From NCBI RefSeq assembly GCF_902150065.1, contig NC_043999.1, positions 19,461,996 through 19,525,995 on the forward strand: a stretch of 64,000 nucleotides of DNA. The letters are read 5' to 3'. Source of the DNA: Myripristis murdjan (Eukaryota > Chordata > Actinopteri > Holocentriformes > Holocentridae). Shown here one piece after another: positions 24,928-37,100 of the stretch (the stretch's first letter is position 1; every line of letters starts with the position of its first letter). Below the pieces are notes generated by a model. It did no database searches. It had not been told where the DNA came from and saw nothing but the letters and a program-made list of their open reading frames with translations. Position numbers and translations under genes: made by a program.

Positions 24928-27094
24928 ACTTCAGAGAGGAAGCGAGACGAGGCAGCAGGAAGTTGCAAAATATGAGTTTACCCATTGTTGTATTGTACAT
25001 TGGCAACCGTTTTTCTGTGTATGTTTGTTTGTTGAAAAGTCAGCAGGAGTAACGAGGACTGTTTTACCTGACTCAAAAACTCAATCAACAATAGCTTTTA
25101 GGAAAGTGTGTCTTTTCTGTAAAGGAATAAAAGTTAGGAAGGCTTTTTGTGATTATTTTCTTTCTTTGTTTTTTTTATACGATTTCCTTCCTTCTTTCCG
25201 TACCTCACATAGTAGCATTTGCATTTTGTCAAATCATTACAACGACCTCCAACCAGAGGCACAGAGACTGAACAACAGCTATACTTTATTTAAAATCCAC
25301 ATGAGTACATGAAATACAGACAGATTCCGTTTTGCATGATCTTGCTCACTGTTGTTAACAAGATCTCTCCATTTGGCAAAAAAAAGGAAAAGTTGACAAG
25401 TCTGAATAAAGTGAATGAATTTGATTTTTTTCCCCTCAAGATCTTTCCTCTGTTGGATTAAAATCTATATAATCCCCAGTTTTAGGCAGGAAGACAACTC
25501 TCACAAGTGCAGTCAATCTACTGGGAATAAATTATCACAAAGCTCAGCAGTCTGAGCATCCTCGCTACTGAATGAAGAGAGCACTGGTCAAAATAATTTT
25601 TAACAAGCTGTATATTGTTTTGAAATGAAGGCTTGGGCCCAGACGTCAGAAAACTGCTTTTTCTACTGCTGGAAAACGTCACGTTTCCTAGAAGGCTGAA
25701 CAAATTTAATCTACAAACCATGTGTTGTCATGGTGCAGTGTCATGTTCATGTCAAAGATGCCACTCCTTATTATGGCAACATTTTAGAATAACCATTACT
25801 AACTGGTAAATTGATAGTTAATTAAACTTAAATTAAATATGCATTTTACTGAAATAATTCAGAATGTTTACTCATTACATAGTTAACTACTTGTTAACAA
25901 TCTATTGTATCATTATGCTATTTTATATACTATATTAAGTATTTCTTAATGAATACCAAATTGTGTGTAAATAATACTAACATTACATAGATGGACCATA
26001 TTTTAGAACATACTGTGAACGGGCAATAATTGTTTTTGATGGGTATTAAAACGTTACTACAGATTTTAATAATCCTTAAATAATACGTAATAGTTACTAG
26101 TGCATCTTTAAATATTATTTGGGTGGAGTTTATAAAGTTTAACATTTTTAATTAAGCTGTTGAAGCTTTAAACTTGTAGTGGTCTATGGCGACTTGAATC
26201 CCAGAGTCAGTGCCTGGAGTCATATTCATAAATTAATTATAGGCAGTAGTTGCAACTTTATAACAACCATCCAAATAATGTTTATAGAGAATTTACAAAT
26301 CAGTTATTACGGATTAATAAAGTGTTATCAAATAGCTGATCCATTTTTCTGTGCAGGTAGTTGTTTTACACATGATTTCTTCAAGGTTTACAAATCATTA
26401 GGTAGTCATTAATAAATAATTAATACTATGTATGAACTGTTATAATGTGTGCAACAATAAACTGTAAAAAAAAAAGTTTACTGTAGAATACATACATAAC
26501 ATTATTACTTATCATTTCATTGTTTGCTAATTGCAAAATAACTATTAACTAAAGTGTAATTAACATTAACAACATTATATAAAACAAACAATTATCATTA
26601 AATTAATGATTGTTATTATGAAGTGTTACCCTTATTTTTAAGTTTTGAAAAATGAAAAATAGGTTTTCAGAACTGATCAAATTAGATATTTTTCCTGGCA
26701 TGAAAATGTGATGTGGATGTGACTCAGCAGCAGCGGGCCGGCAGTCGTCGTAACTTTTGCGTTATCTCATCAACTTTTGCCCGTCAGCATCAACTTCTCA
26801 GCTCCATTCGGCAACAAACTCTTCACTGGTAAGGGATTTTATTTTTTATTTAATTTTGTTTATCAGTGAGGAGACAGTTTTAGAGAATATTCTTGCCATC
26901 CCAGTTATCTTTGAAAACCTGCAGTCAGAGGAAAATGCCATTTGGTGCTATAATGTCAGATTCATCATGGTTAGACAGGAAGTGGTGGATTATTTGCTAT
27001 TTTAACATGTTGAGTGTGTTTTAATAAACTGCATGCTAATTGTGTTGTGTGAAAATGGCAGGGAATCAGATTTGTGCGAGGGCTGAGACAGATC
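24928..27094. other. Intergenic region between fen1 and the first Siglec-like gene
   Basis: Contains the fen1 3-prime UTR (poly(A) signal 25126-25131), then a strongly AT-rich stretch from about 25780 to 26640 that ends in AAGTGTTACCCTTATTTTTA, resembling the edge of a common degenerate fish DNA repeat. At about 26700-26828 a short segment ends in a GTAAGG donor (26829) and may be a noncoding leader exon of the next gene. No other gene was recognised. Confidence 0.5.
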
Positions 27095-30000
27095 ATGATG
27101 CTGGCTGTTTTATTTCTGTCAGGTGAGTCATCTATTCAGTTTCACTTGGACACAGTTTGATGCAATATGATTCATACAGAAGAAAACATTTGTTGTGCAT
27201 CTGATCCTTGTCCTAAAATTGAATATGGACAGTGTAACACCTGCTCAGGATTGTTTTAGGAAATCAGATTTATGACGTGAGACGGGTATCGGAGGATATT
27301 AGCACTGAGGCCGCAAAATTGTTCCGCAGAACTGAGGAAAAAAAGAGGAAAAGGTGCACGGAAGTGAAGTGCCTCATGAATGCAGCGTGTAAACAGTATG
27401 CAAAGTGTGAGATAAATATCAGCCTTTCTTCATTTTAATTTGTGTGTTGTGATGGTGTGTGTGTGAGGGGTTGATAAGAACAAGTCCATCCGCCTGAGTG
27501 AGGATATGTGTCTATCAGTGCCACCACACAGGTTGTGAAAACAGTCTGAGCTCTTAGCATAGTTTGAGTTCTTCTCAGGGGCCACAGAAAACACACAGCA
27601 CAAGGTCATACTCAACTCCATGCACTGTAAACACCATGTTTAACGTATATAATACAACACAGTCCAATTCCCAAGGCCCGTATCTTTAAACTTAGTTTAG
27701 TTCAGGTGCAGTTCAGGTTCTTTATTTTGCAGTTTTATTTTTTTGCAGACTAAATGCTTTCACTGTAATTGTTTTCATTAATTTGTCCCAGACACTCAAA
27801 AAGGAGACACAAGAACCTGAAATTGGTGCGTGTAACAAATGGTAGGAAAACAAGGAAAAAGGTTCATAATGTCATCTAACTGGAATATTGTTCACCTAAT
27901 TTGAGCCTGTAGCTATAAAGGGGTGTCACAGGTATAAATATCTTAACAATGGATGAAAAAGAGACTAATCGTTACTGTCCACATCTTAAAGCAACAGCAT
28001 GTAGAAGAAAGGACTGAACAGCAAAGGGCCCAAAAAGGTTACTGTCAGCACAATCAAACACAAACTCGACATGATCACTGATTTCTTGTGGTAGTCTGTG
28101 TTTTGGAAGATGAAACAGCACTATAGCCTCCGCAGCCCTCTGTGCTTTCGTAATATTTCACTGTAAAATTAAAGTCATTCAAGGATTTATTAAATGTGCA
28201 GTGATTCTGTGTGAGTGAGTGAGTGAGTGAGTGAGTGAGTAAGACAGAGAGGGAGAAAGCAGAGACTGTGGTCTGGGCTGCACACATGTGCCACCTTGTG
28301 GTTGTTGGTGTGCACTGCCCCAAAAGTCATGTCATCATTTGTTTCTGATTTGTTAGCATTTCCAAAACGTATGGTGAAACAACAAACAAACAAATAAATA
28401 AAATAGGCTGTAGCAGAAATTAACAGGGTTTTCCCCATTCCTTCAAAGTAATTCATGACATTTGTACTTCTGCATTTGAGACAAAGGTTTCTCTCTATAT
28501 AAGCTTTGCATGAATTAATACACTGTAGGCCTATACACAGTGTATCAGTTCTTGTCAAATTCCTCTAAAGCCAGCTGTTCATACAACATGAGCTCACTTT
28601 CTTACCAAATGAGCGTCCCTGCTTCTGCTTAAAAGTAAATGTGAAAAGTGAAGCAATGACCAACCAGCAGCTGTACAGCTACAAGCAGCACCACAGCAGC
28701 GTTTATTTCGTGGTGGGTGTAACTCTCATGCTCACAAACACATTGGTGTTGCAGGGACCCTGACAGCTGCTGCCGTGGAAGGGAAGAAGGCAGACGCTGG
28801 GAGCAAATACATGTCCGTCGTATGTAAGTGAGGCGCTCAAAGTCTACAGCCTACAGCCCACTGAGCGGTGCAGTGGGCTGTAAAGAGAGGACTGGCGGGG
28901 ATCTCAAATGTAAACTGCACTCTGTTTTTGAACTGGATCAGAGATTATAGAAAACTTTTACCCTTCAGAGTGGGGGTAAAGCACTTTACCTCCACTAAAA
29001 ATCAGCCTGCTTGTCTCTCAGTTCTAGTATTAGCCTCTTGAGTGAATTGTGCTACAATGTGAGTTTAAAGGAATACTCCAGTGTTTTGGGCAAATACCCC
29101 TTTTTCCAACGTACCCAGAATGAGACAAAAGCTTGGATGCCATTTTCACCTCTGTACGTCCAGTGGTTGGGTTCCTATGGGTACATTTCATATTAACTTA
29201 GCATAAAGACTTGAAGTCTGTGGCGGTCATTACCCTAGCTTCAGTGAAAGTGAAAAAGTAAACCTTACATCAACTCCAAATCTGTCTTATTTACAAGTGC
29301 AGAGGTGAAAATTGTATCGAACAGCTTGTCTCAGTCTGGGTAAGTCAGAAAAGGTGTATTTTCCCCATTTTGTTGGAGTATGCATTTAAACTTGTCCATA
29401 ACCCAAATATTATAATGTTATATATATTAGAAACTGACTTAAATATGAAAAGAAAGAAAGAAAAGAACTGAACACTTAACAGCTTGAAGAGCTCTTGTCT
29501 CCTCCCAGTTACTGCAGGCCGACATGTTTTTCATACGTCTGCTGAGAAGTGTGTGGCTCGTTCACATTTCTAAATTCTGTCACTGACGCTGTCGACCTGA
29601 AACAAACCGTTTTTTTTGTTTGTATGTTTGTTTGTTTGTTCGTTTGTTTTTTCATCTAATCACAGATTCACCTCCAGAACCCAGGATTGCTATCTTTGGT
29701 GAGCTGGACGAGGAGACTATTGCCGATATAAGTTGCACAGCCGTGTCACACGTCCCCACGTTCCAGCCCATACTGGTGTGGAATGTGCCCTGGGAGGCCA
29801 ACTACAGTACAGAGGAACATGGAGATAAAACCTTCACAGCAACAAGCATCATGCAGGTCACTCTGAAAAAGGAGCACGACGGATTAAACATCACCTGCTT
29901 TTCCAGCTACCCTGTGAAGCCAGGGACAAAGAGCAAGACAGCAGAGCGCACTGTGATGCTCAATGTTTCATGTAAGACGTACTTTCATTTGGTTGACCTT

Positions 30001-32069
30001 TGACCCCCTTGTGGAGGTGAGGTCCACAAAATTTCAAGGATCAACAAAGTAAACCACTTATTACTTATTCATTCTCTTTTTTTTCTCCAGACTCTCCCAG
30101 GGATACTTCGGTGTCGGTCAGTCCCAGTTATCCCGTGTCTGTGGACAGCTTGGTGACTCTAACTTGCACGTCCACAGCACGCCCTCATGCCTATTATTTT
30201 GTGTGGTACATGATCAATGCTGGCAGGCTGGAAAAATTGGACATTGACTCGGAGGTTAACAGCTTTCATGCCACCGAGAGTGATCGAGAAAGGGTTTACT
30301 TTTGTGGGGCCCATAATTATCTCGGCCGTCAGATGTCAACAGGATTTCAGTTAACATTTAAAGGTAAGGTATGTTTGAGCCGTAGGATTTTCCATGGTGA
30401 GAGCTACAGGTGACCATGTTATCGTGTTGCAGAGAAACCATCTGGTGGAGTCAGTGATGTCCAAGTTGTAGTGAAGACCCTGGGGATCGTAATGCTCGTC
30501 AGCACCGTGTTGATCTTTGAGTGGTGAGGCAAACTTTTCTGTTCAACAGTGGACGGCAGATACAGTTGACATTATTTAGCGCAGAACAAGGGGTCTCTTT
30601 TAAATCACAGCGTTAGACAGCAGGGCCAATTCACTAAAGAGGCCGAGAGGACATGAACAGAGCCAAGTCAAAGATCACAACATCTGCATGAAAGTGTAAA
30701 AACACGTTCCAAGTCCATGTCTTTTTCTTCCAGGTGGTTAAGAACAAGATTTTCCACCAAACCAGTGAAGGTAAGACTCATAAAATATATCCTCAAGTCT
30801 GCTTTAATATGGTCAAAAAAAAAACAAAAACAGCTGCTGACAGTGTTCTTCACATTCCTGGGTGTGTTTTGTTGTTTGGTGGTGTATTATTCTGCTGAAC
30901 AGACAAATCCTCAGATAACACAACACCGTGCTGAGATGCTTCTCATTCACCTACAATTGAGATTAATAGCAGACACATCTTTAGCTGTCTAAAACTATAA
31001 AATCCCTCTAAATTTTCTTTCTGGACTCACCATTTTGCACTGAAATCAAACAGTCACACAGGGAAAATTCTGTCCAGTAGCGCCATCCTCAGGCCAAAAT
31101 GTTAGATTTTTCACACGCACTGTCACAACATCTAATGTGCGGATTGGCATGACCCTATGACGTTTCCAGTAGCGCCCCCTTTAGGCCAAATTTGATATGT
31201 CAAAATCTATCAGATGGATTGAAATTTGGACAGCAACAATGACTGCGTCTACATGGACCTTTGTGTCCTGGTTATGAGGTTTATCCCAGGTTTGATCATA
31301 TTCAGGACATGGTGTTTACGCTGAACACATGAATCGTTAATCATTAAGGTTAGCGTATTCGGGTTTCTCAAATCCAGGATAAGGGCTTATCCTTAAATAT
31401 GAACTCTCTCAACTTCCTCATGACTTTTGCTATAGCGCCACCCTCAGGCCAAAACATACAACCCCCATTCTCCTACTGTTAGCCTTCCCCTGACACGCAC
31501 CAAGCCAGCAGGATGCCAGCAGCAGAGGGTCTGCGCTTGTATGTTGAATAATGGCTGCCTCTTGCCTGTTTCTCTAAAGCAGCAGAACTGAATGAATCAC
31601 AGCCATCTGTCAGACCAAGCCTTTGTGGGTGGCTCACAAATGACATCAAATACCCTTTTTTACACCCGTGTGAGGGAATTCCCACAGTTTTTTCCACTTT
31701 ACGCCAAATGTTTTTTGTGGGAGTTTCTCCTCCTTGCCATCATATGGTCTAATGTTGGTTTAAATTTTGTTTTTCACCGTGCGGGGGGTGTATGAGGTTC
31801 TTTGAGAGGCTCGAAGTGATTACCAGCTACACAAATTACTCGACAGATTGGTGCTTTTTTACAAAAGCAATAAGCCGGCTGGAGCTGGGCTTTACAGTGA
31901 TTTGAGACAAGCTTGGAGGCGTTGTTAGGCATGATGGAGCGCTGAAACACCTCAGCTGTGCTAAAATCACTGTAAAGCACTTCCTGTCACAGCTCAGTGT
32001 CAATTTTTTTTTTTTTTATCTCCACAGGACACAGTCGAACTCAACCACCTCAACCATGTGATCGAGTAG
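27095..32069 (+). CDS. Short Siglec/CD22-like receptor lacking V domain and ITIMs (paralogue A)
   Basis: Predicted exons 27095-27122, 28755-28823, 29666-29971, 30091-30363, 30433-30523, 30734-30770 and 32028-32069 join in frame to 281 residues. Exons 1-2 give a signal peptide (MMLAVLFLSGTLTAAAVEG) and a short linker. Then come two C2-type Ig domains (exon 3, SPPEPRIAIFGELDEE to EHDGLNITC; exon 4, VSVDSLVTLTCTS to RVYFCGAHNYLG), a membrane segment (TLGIVMLVSTVLIFEWW) and a 24-residue tail ending NHVIE with no tyrosine. Ig exons are bounded by phase 1 introns, the usual arrangement. A second gene of the same plan follows at 34148. An out-of-frame ATG at 27055 precedes the start. The protein should sit on the leukocyte surface, but with no V domain it should not bind sialic acid like a Siglec. 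The exon model is inferred. Confidence 0.7.
28211..28240. repeat. (GTGA)n microsatellite
   Basis: About 7.5 GTGA units inside intron 1 of paralogue A. Confidence 0.9.
29069..29385. mobile_element. Non-autonomous DNA element with TTAA flanks (copy 1, paralogue A intron 2)
   Basis: A 317-bp segment with inverted ends: AGGAATACTCCAGTGTTTTG at the left and, reversed, ATGCATACTCCAACAAAATG at the right. It is flanked by TTAA at 29065-29068 and 29386-29389. The inner inverted part (CCCAGAATGAGACAA against TTGTCTCAGTCTGGG) also pairs. TTAA targets suggest a piggyBac-type MITE. It has no coding sequence. A longer relative lies at 35457-36121. Confidence 0.65.
31060..31470. repeat. Degraded dispersed repeat with recurring AGCGCC motif (paralogue A intron 6)
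   Basis: Three copies of a motif like TAGCGCCACCCTCAGGCCAAA occur near 31078, 31170 and 31434, with surrounding text (AAATCTATCAGATGGATTGAA) typical of dispersed fish repeats. Ends and class are not clear. Confidence 0.4.
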
Positions 32070-32600
32070 GAACCAAACCAAGATGTCGACTAGTTGAAGC
32101 TGACTGTTAGCCACAGTTGATGCTATATGTATGCACAATATATTTAGTCACAATCGCTGGTTTTGCCACTTACAAGAAGTGAAGGAGCCTGCATAAATTA
32201 GCCTGGCTGGAAGGTCATCAGAGACATTACATTATGAATTTGATGAACATGATGAGTCCATAGTTGTGTCAATGTAAATTTGATGTAAATTCTTAATAGC
32301 CATAAAGTTTTTTATCCTGCTTAGAGTGCAAGAAGAGCAGCTGCTATGTTCTGTTCAGTTCCACACAAAAATGAATATATTCTCTTTAATCATTTCACTC
32401 ACGCTGGGCAGCAGTTTTATAATTCAATATATGCTCTACGCTTTATGCTCTGCTATATGCTTTTTTGTATGTTTTTACATAATGTTGTTTTTTTTTAATG
32501 AAGGTCTAGAGTCTCCTCAGAAGATGGCAATTAACTCATTGTTATTCATGTCCATTATGATATTTGTATTATATTATTTCTATGCATAGGCAAACAAACT

Positions 32601-32863
32601 AATAAAACAAAAATCAATTAAAGTTTAAGATTAAAATGAGGGAAACTTTGAAAGAAAATAGGAAGGTTCCCAGAAGGTTTCAGGGGCTTTTTTTCCACTC
32701 AGAGGAAAGTTCATCATTCAGTCTGTCATCACATTGTCATTATCACTGTCTTATGACTGGTGATATAATTCAATTCCCAGTTCAGCTTTGGATTTGTAAA
32801 GTATATTTTGGAATGAATTGATTTCACTTATGTGTGATTTAAAGGGTTTATTATTCAAATAAA
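32601..32863 (+). terminator. Candidate poly(A) signals of paralogue A
   Basis: AATAAA occurs at 32601-32606 and 32858-32863, 530 and 790 bp after the stop codon, in AT-rich sequence that fits a 3-prime UTR. Confidence 0.4.
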
Positions 32864-32869
32864 AGCACA

Positions 32870-33740
32870 GCTGTCATGAAGGTAAAAGGAGAAAGACTTA
32901 GGAAACATGTGGGTTGCAAACAGGAAGACCAGAGGAAGTCTGATGAGAAGGATGATAATCAGATGCTTTCACGTCAAAACAGTTGTGTCTTATTTTATCA
33001 ACCTGTTGCTCATCTTGAGCTCGTTTCATGTTCATTCTGAAGAAATCTTCACGTAACCATGTTTTCCATTTTGTTGTCATTCATTCATTCATCATCCCTG
33101 AGGGCATTTCCTTCACATAACAGCACAAGACATGTAATTCTTACTCTGAGATGGTGTGTAAAAGAGGAAATGAACCAAGACAAGTACAGCTGCCTCACTG
33201 TGGCACCTTTTAGGCACTGACCCGTTCATTTTCATTTTCAAAGAAAACACACATCTACAAATATTTTTTTTACACCTTAATAGATTGATGTTGTGTTGTA
33301 AATACCTGGCAACAGTGAACTGAGGAGTATGAATGTTACACGTCAGCTTTACTGGACTGGTAGAGATAAGAAAGAAGGTGACTCCTCTGTAGCTGTTCCC
33401 AGCGGGGAGCAGCAGTGACTCTGTGACGCTCAGCAGTTTGGGAAATCGAACAGTTTTTCACTGGAATGTCAATTATATTTCCCCTCTATGCCGATGACTG
33501 ATGCTTTAAAATGAAGTCAGCTTCCTACTCAGTGCCTCCCATAACACGCTAGTCACACACATCTCTGATTCAAATGTGTGCTCTGTGTCGCCATGTCAAC
33601 AGTTATGGGGAAGTTGTGTGAGCCTGGTCGTTGCAGTTCAGCAGCAATAGACAAATTGCAACATTTTGTATTTTAGATCGCAAGGTCTCACGTTCCCCTT
33701 CCTTTTTGCCTTGGACTTGTTAGGTGAGATGAGTTTTATA

Positions 33741-33772
<32 letters not shown>

Positions 33773-34147
33773 TTTCAGAGGTGAGACTAAAAAAAAATAC
33801 CATTTACTTCAACTTTATAGCAAATTGAAATATCACTCTATACTCCTATTGTGGGACTTTTTGTGGTTTCATGCTGAACCGCACATTTATTTTACATTTA
33901 ATATTATTTACACTGAATACCAGTACAACCATTGTAAACTGTGGTTGTACTGGCACCGACGTTGTTGCAGGTAAATTGTGGTAATTGACAGGCGTTCATA
34001 CGAGAGCTGTGAGTGTGAACATGAATGCTGCCAGTAATCAGTGGGGACGTAACTAAAAACAGATCAGAAGTAAAACTTCCTCAGGTAAAGTAAGAAAAGA
34101 AACAAATTTGTTGTGTTGTTGTGTTTGCTCTCCAGAAAGTGAGGCTC
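32870..34147. other. Intergenic region between the two Siglec-like genes
   Basis: About 1.3 kb with no supported coding exon. It includes a (CTAT)n microsatellite at 33741-33770. The promoter and any leader exon of paralogue B should lie in the right half but show no clear core motif. Confidence 0.5.
33741..33770. repeat. (CTAT)n microsatellite
   Basis: Seven and a half perfect CTAT units before paralogue B. Confidence 0.95.
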
Positions 34148-37100
34148 ATGGCAGCACTGTGTGTGAATACTGGGACAGACAACATGTTACTCATTGTCCT
34201 CTTTCTGTCAGGTAAGCCGGCTGTTTTTTTCTTTCAGTGATTCATTAATTGACTGAGGCAGAAAAATAAACAGTGCAGATGATGGTACTTTTCCAAATTG
34301 TAAATGTCCTAACTGTAAAATAATGTTTTTTGTTTGTTTGTTTGTTTTTTTGTTTTTTTGAATTAATACTTTATTGCAACAAGTCTGAAGGTGCCAGGAG
34401 TAGAAACATGTCACATCCTGCTGATGTATACTCTGTGTACACTATCAAGCTCCTTGTCATGTCCATTTTATGCTAACAGTGAAATTGTTATTACAGGTGC
34501 TGTTTGTAACAAAGTAGGCCTGTCCATTAATGCAAGACAAAACCTGGAAGGACTGAGTGGCTCCTGTTTGCAAATCCCATGTCAATTTAATCCCAGCACA
34601 GATGTCGAGGACAAATTCAGCAACACAAGACCTGTTTCAGCAGTGTGGATGAAAACGGACCCAAGATTTAGCAAATTTAAAGAAAATGTCGTATTTAATA
34701 CTAGTAATGCAGTTAATAGCTATCCAATGAAGATTGTTGGAAACCTGAGTGAGAAAAATTGTGACACTATATTTTACAATTTGACTGTACATTACAGAGA
34801 CAAATATTTCTTTAGAATTGAAAACAGGCCATTCTTGGCAACGGCTACTGATGATCCTGTTCACATAACAGTTAAAGGTAAGAATTTTGAAAAGAAAAAG
34901 AAATCACTATATAGTTTTGTGAAACTAAAAAGAAAATTGTTGAATCCTCTCTTTGGCTTTTATAGCACATTTCTCCAGAATTTTAACTTTAACCTTCATT
35001 GTGTAACACATAAATATTCAGTCAATGGTTTGAATGGAAATCTGCATAGGACAAAAGAAGAAGAAAATGTTGTTCCCACTGTTGACATGCTCTTGAGCAA
35101 GACATCTACCCTCAACACTTCTCCTATGAGAGAGACTCAAAGTATTGGGTTATTGTAGTTACATTTATCTTTCATTTCCCCACAGCAGAAGCATGAGGGA
35201 GATGATTTACCGTCTACATGCATGAAACAAATATGGTGCTTTTCCAGTTTTTGCCTGCTTTGCTGCAGAAGCCTGAGTTCATGTGGGTTAGACTGAAAGT
35301 AACAAGTGAAAGTCTGTTGATGCTGATGGGTTAACAATAAGCCAGGCCATGTCAGTGACGCAAGCTCCTCTCTGACCACAGCTCCCATTGCTCCACAGCT
35401 TCAGGGGTTAGGGTTATGGTTAAGATGCAATGAAACTGTCTCTGATGCTGCTTTAAAGGAATACGCCAACGTTTTGGGCATATACCCTTTTTCCAGCTTT
35501 CCCAGACTGAGACAAGATGTTTGATGCCATTTTCACCTCTGCACGCCCAGTGGTGCAGTTCCTATGGGTAGCATCTCTTGTTAGCTTAGCATAAACACTT
35601 GAAGTCTATGGGAGCCATTAGCCTAGCTTGGTGAAAGTGAAAAAATAAACCTTACAGTGGCTCTGAAGCTGTCTTCGTTACACAATGTATCATGTGTCTT
35701 TGAAATACATGTCTTGGAATTTTTTTTTTTAATGAGAGCAGTTTCAGGAGAAGTTATATGGTGGAACTGTAACTACTGAAAAGCTGTACCCTTCCATCTG
35801 TCCTTTTCTGTCTATTCTGGCACAAATTAACCTCTCCCAAACCTCTGCTCACTCTCGTTTGTTTGTTCTTTAATTCCAAGACGGGTATTTAAAATACACA
35901 TGATACATTTTGTAAACAAGATAATTTTGCAGTTTCTGTAAAGTTCATTTTTCACTTTGAAATATTCACATTTGATGTAAAGTTTATTTTTTCACTCTCA
36001 CTGAAACTAGGCTAATGACTCCCATAGACTTCAAATCTTTACTTCAAATCTTTATGCTATCTTGTCTCAGTCTGGGTAAGCTGGAAAAAGGCTATTGTGC
36101 CCAAAATGTTGGAATATTCCTTTAAGCAGCTGCTAACCCCTGTGAGAGAGTTTCATTTGTGTGCGTGGGGTGGAGAGAGTCTGGGGAGTTTTAAAATCCC
36201 TTGACAAGGAAACACTGCACCTGTGTTCTAGTTCTGATTTGTGTTTTGCCAGTAAAATGGTCAAATGTAAAGATGTCAGCAGCAGTGATGTGTTCTACAT
36301 GTTTCATTGTAAACCCCAATGTTCTCCTTTAAACACAGATTCACCTCCAGCCCCGAGAATTAATATCTCAGGTGAGCTGATGGAGGACAAGCTTCTCACC
36401 ATAACCTGCTCAGCCGCCACCCCCTGTCCACAGTCTCCCCCTGCACTGACGTGGAATAGGCCATGGAGGAACAACCCGGGAAAAATAGAAAATAAAGACA
36501 GAACCGTTACAACTACAAACCAGATGAACATCACTCTGTCAGAGGAGCACGATGGATTAAACATCACCTGCTCTGCCAGCTACCCTGTGAACACAAGGAC
36601 AGAGAACAGGACAGCAGAGCACACTGTGACGCTCCACGTTTCATGTAAGATATCTGACATCACTAAAGTCTGTCAGGATGGAACACATATTTGCAGAAGT
36701 AAAGTGAATGTGACCTTTTTACAAAACTGTGACAGAAAGACTTGATATGTTGCATGATACTTTTGATTTATGGTGCATGTCCACTGTAGGGAGGACATTA
36801 CACTGCAAAAACACAAAATCTTACCAAGATTATTTGTCTTATTTCAAGTCAAAAATGTCTTATTTCTAGTCAAAATATCTCATTACACTTAAAATAAGAC
36901 ATGATCACCTCAGAAGTAAATTGTTTTTTTTAAAAATTTGCTTGAAACAAGTGAAAATTTGCTTGTTTCATTGGCAAAATTTGCCAGTGGAAAAAGTGAA
37001 AATTCACTTGAAATAAGTGAAAATTAGCTAGAAACAAGAAACAAACAAACAATGAAACAAGCAAATTTTCACTTGTTTCAAGCAAATTTTCACTTGAAAC

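Noticed and set aside
34391-35158. 255-codon continuous frame across the V-domain exon
   Set aside because: Only 34497-34877 is exon by splice sites and homology; the frame just happens to stay open in both flanking introns.
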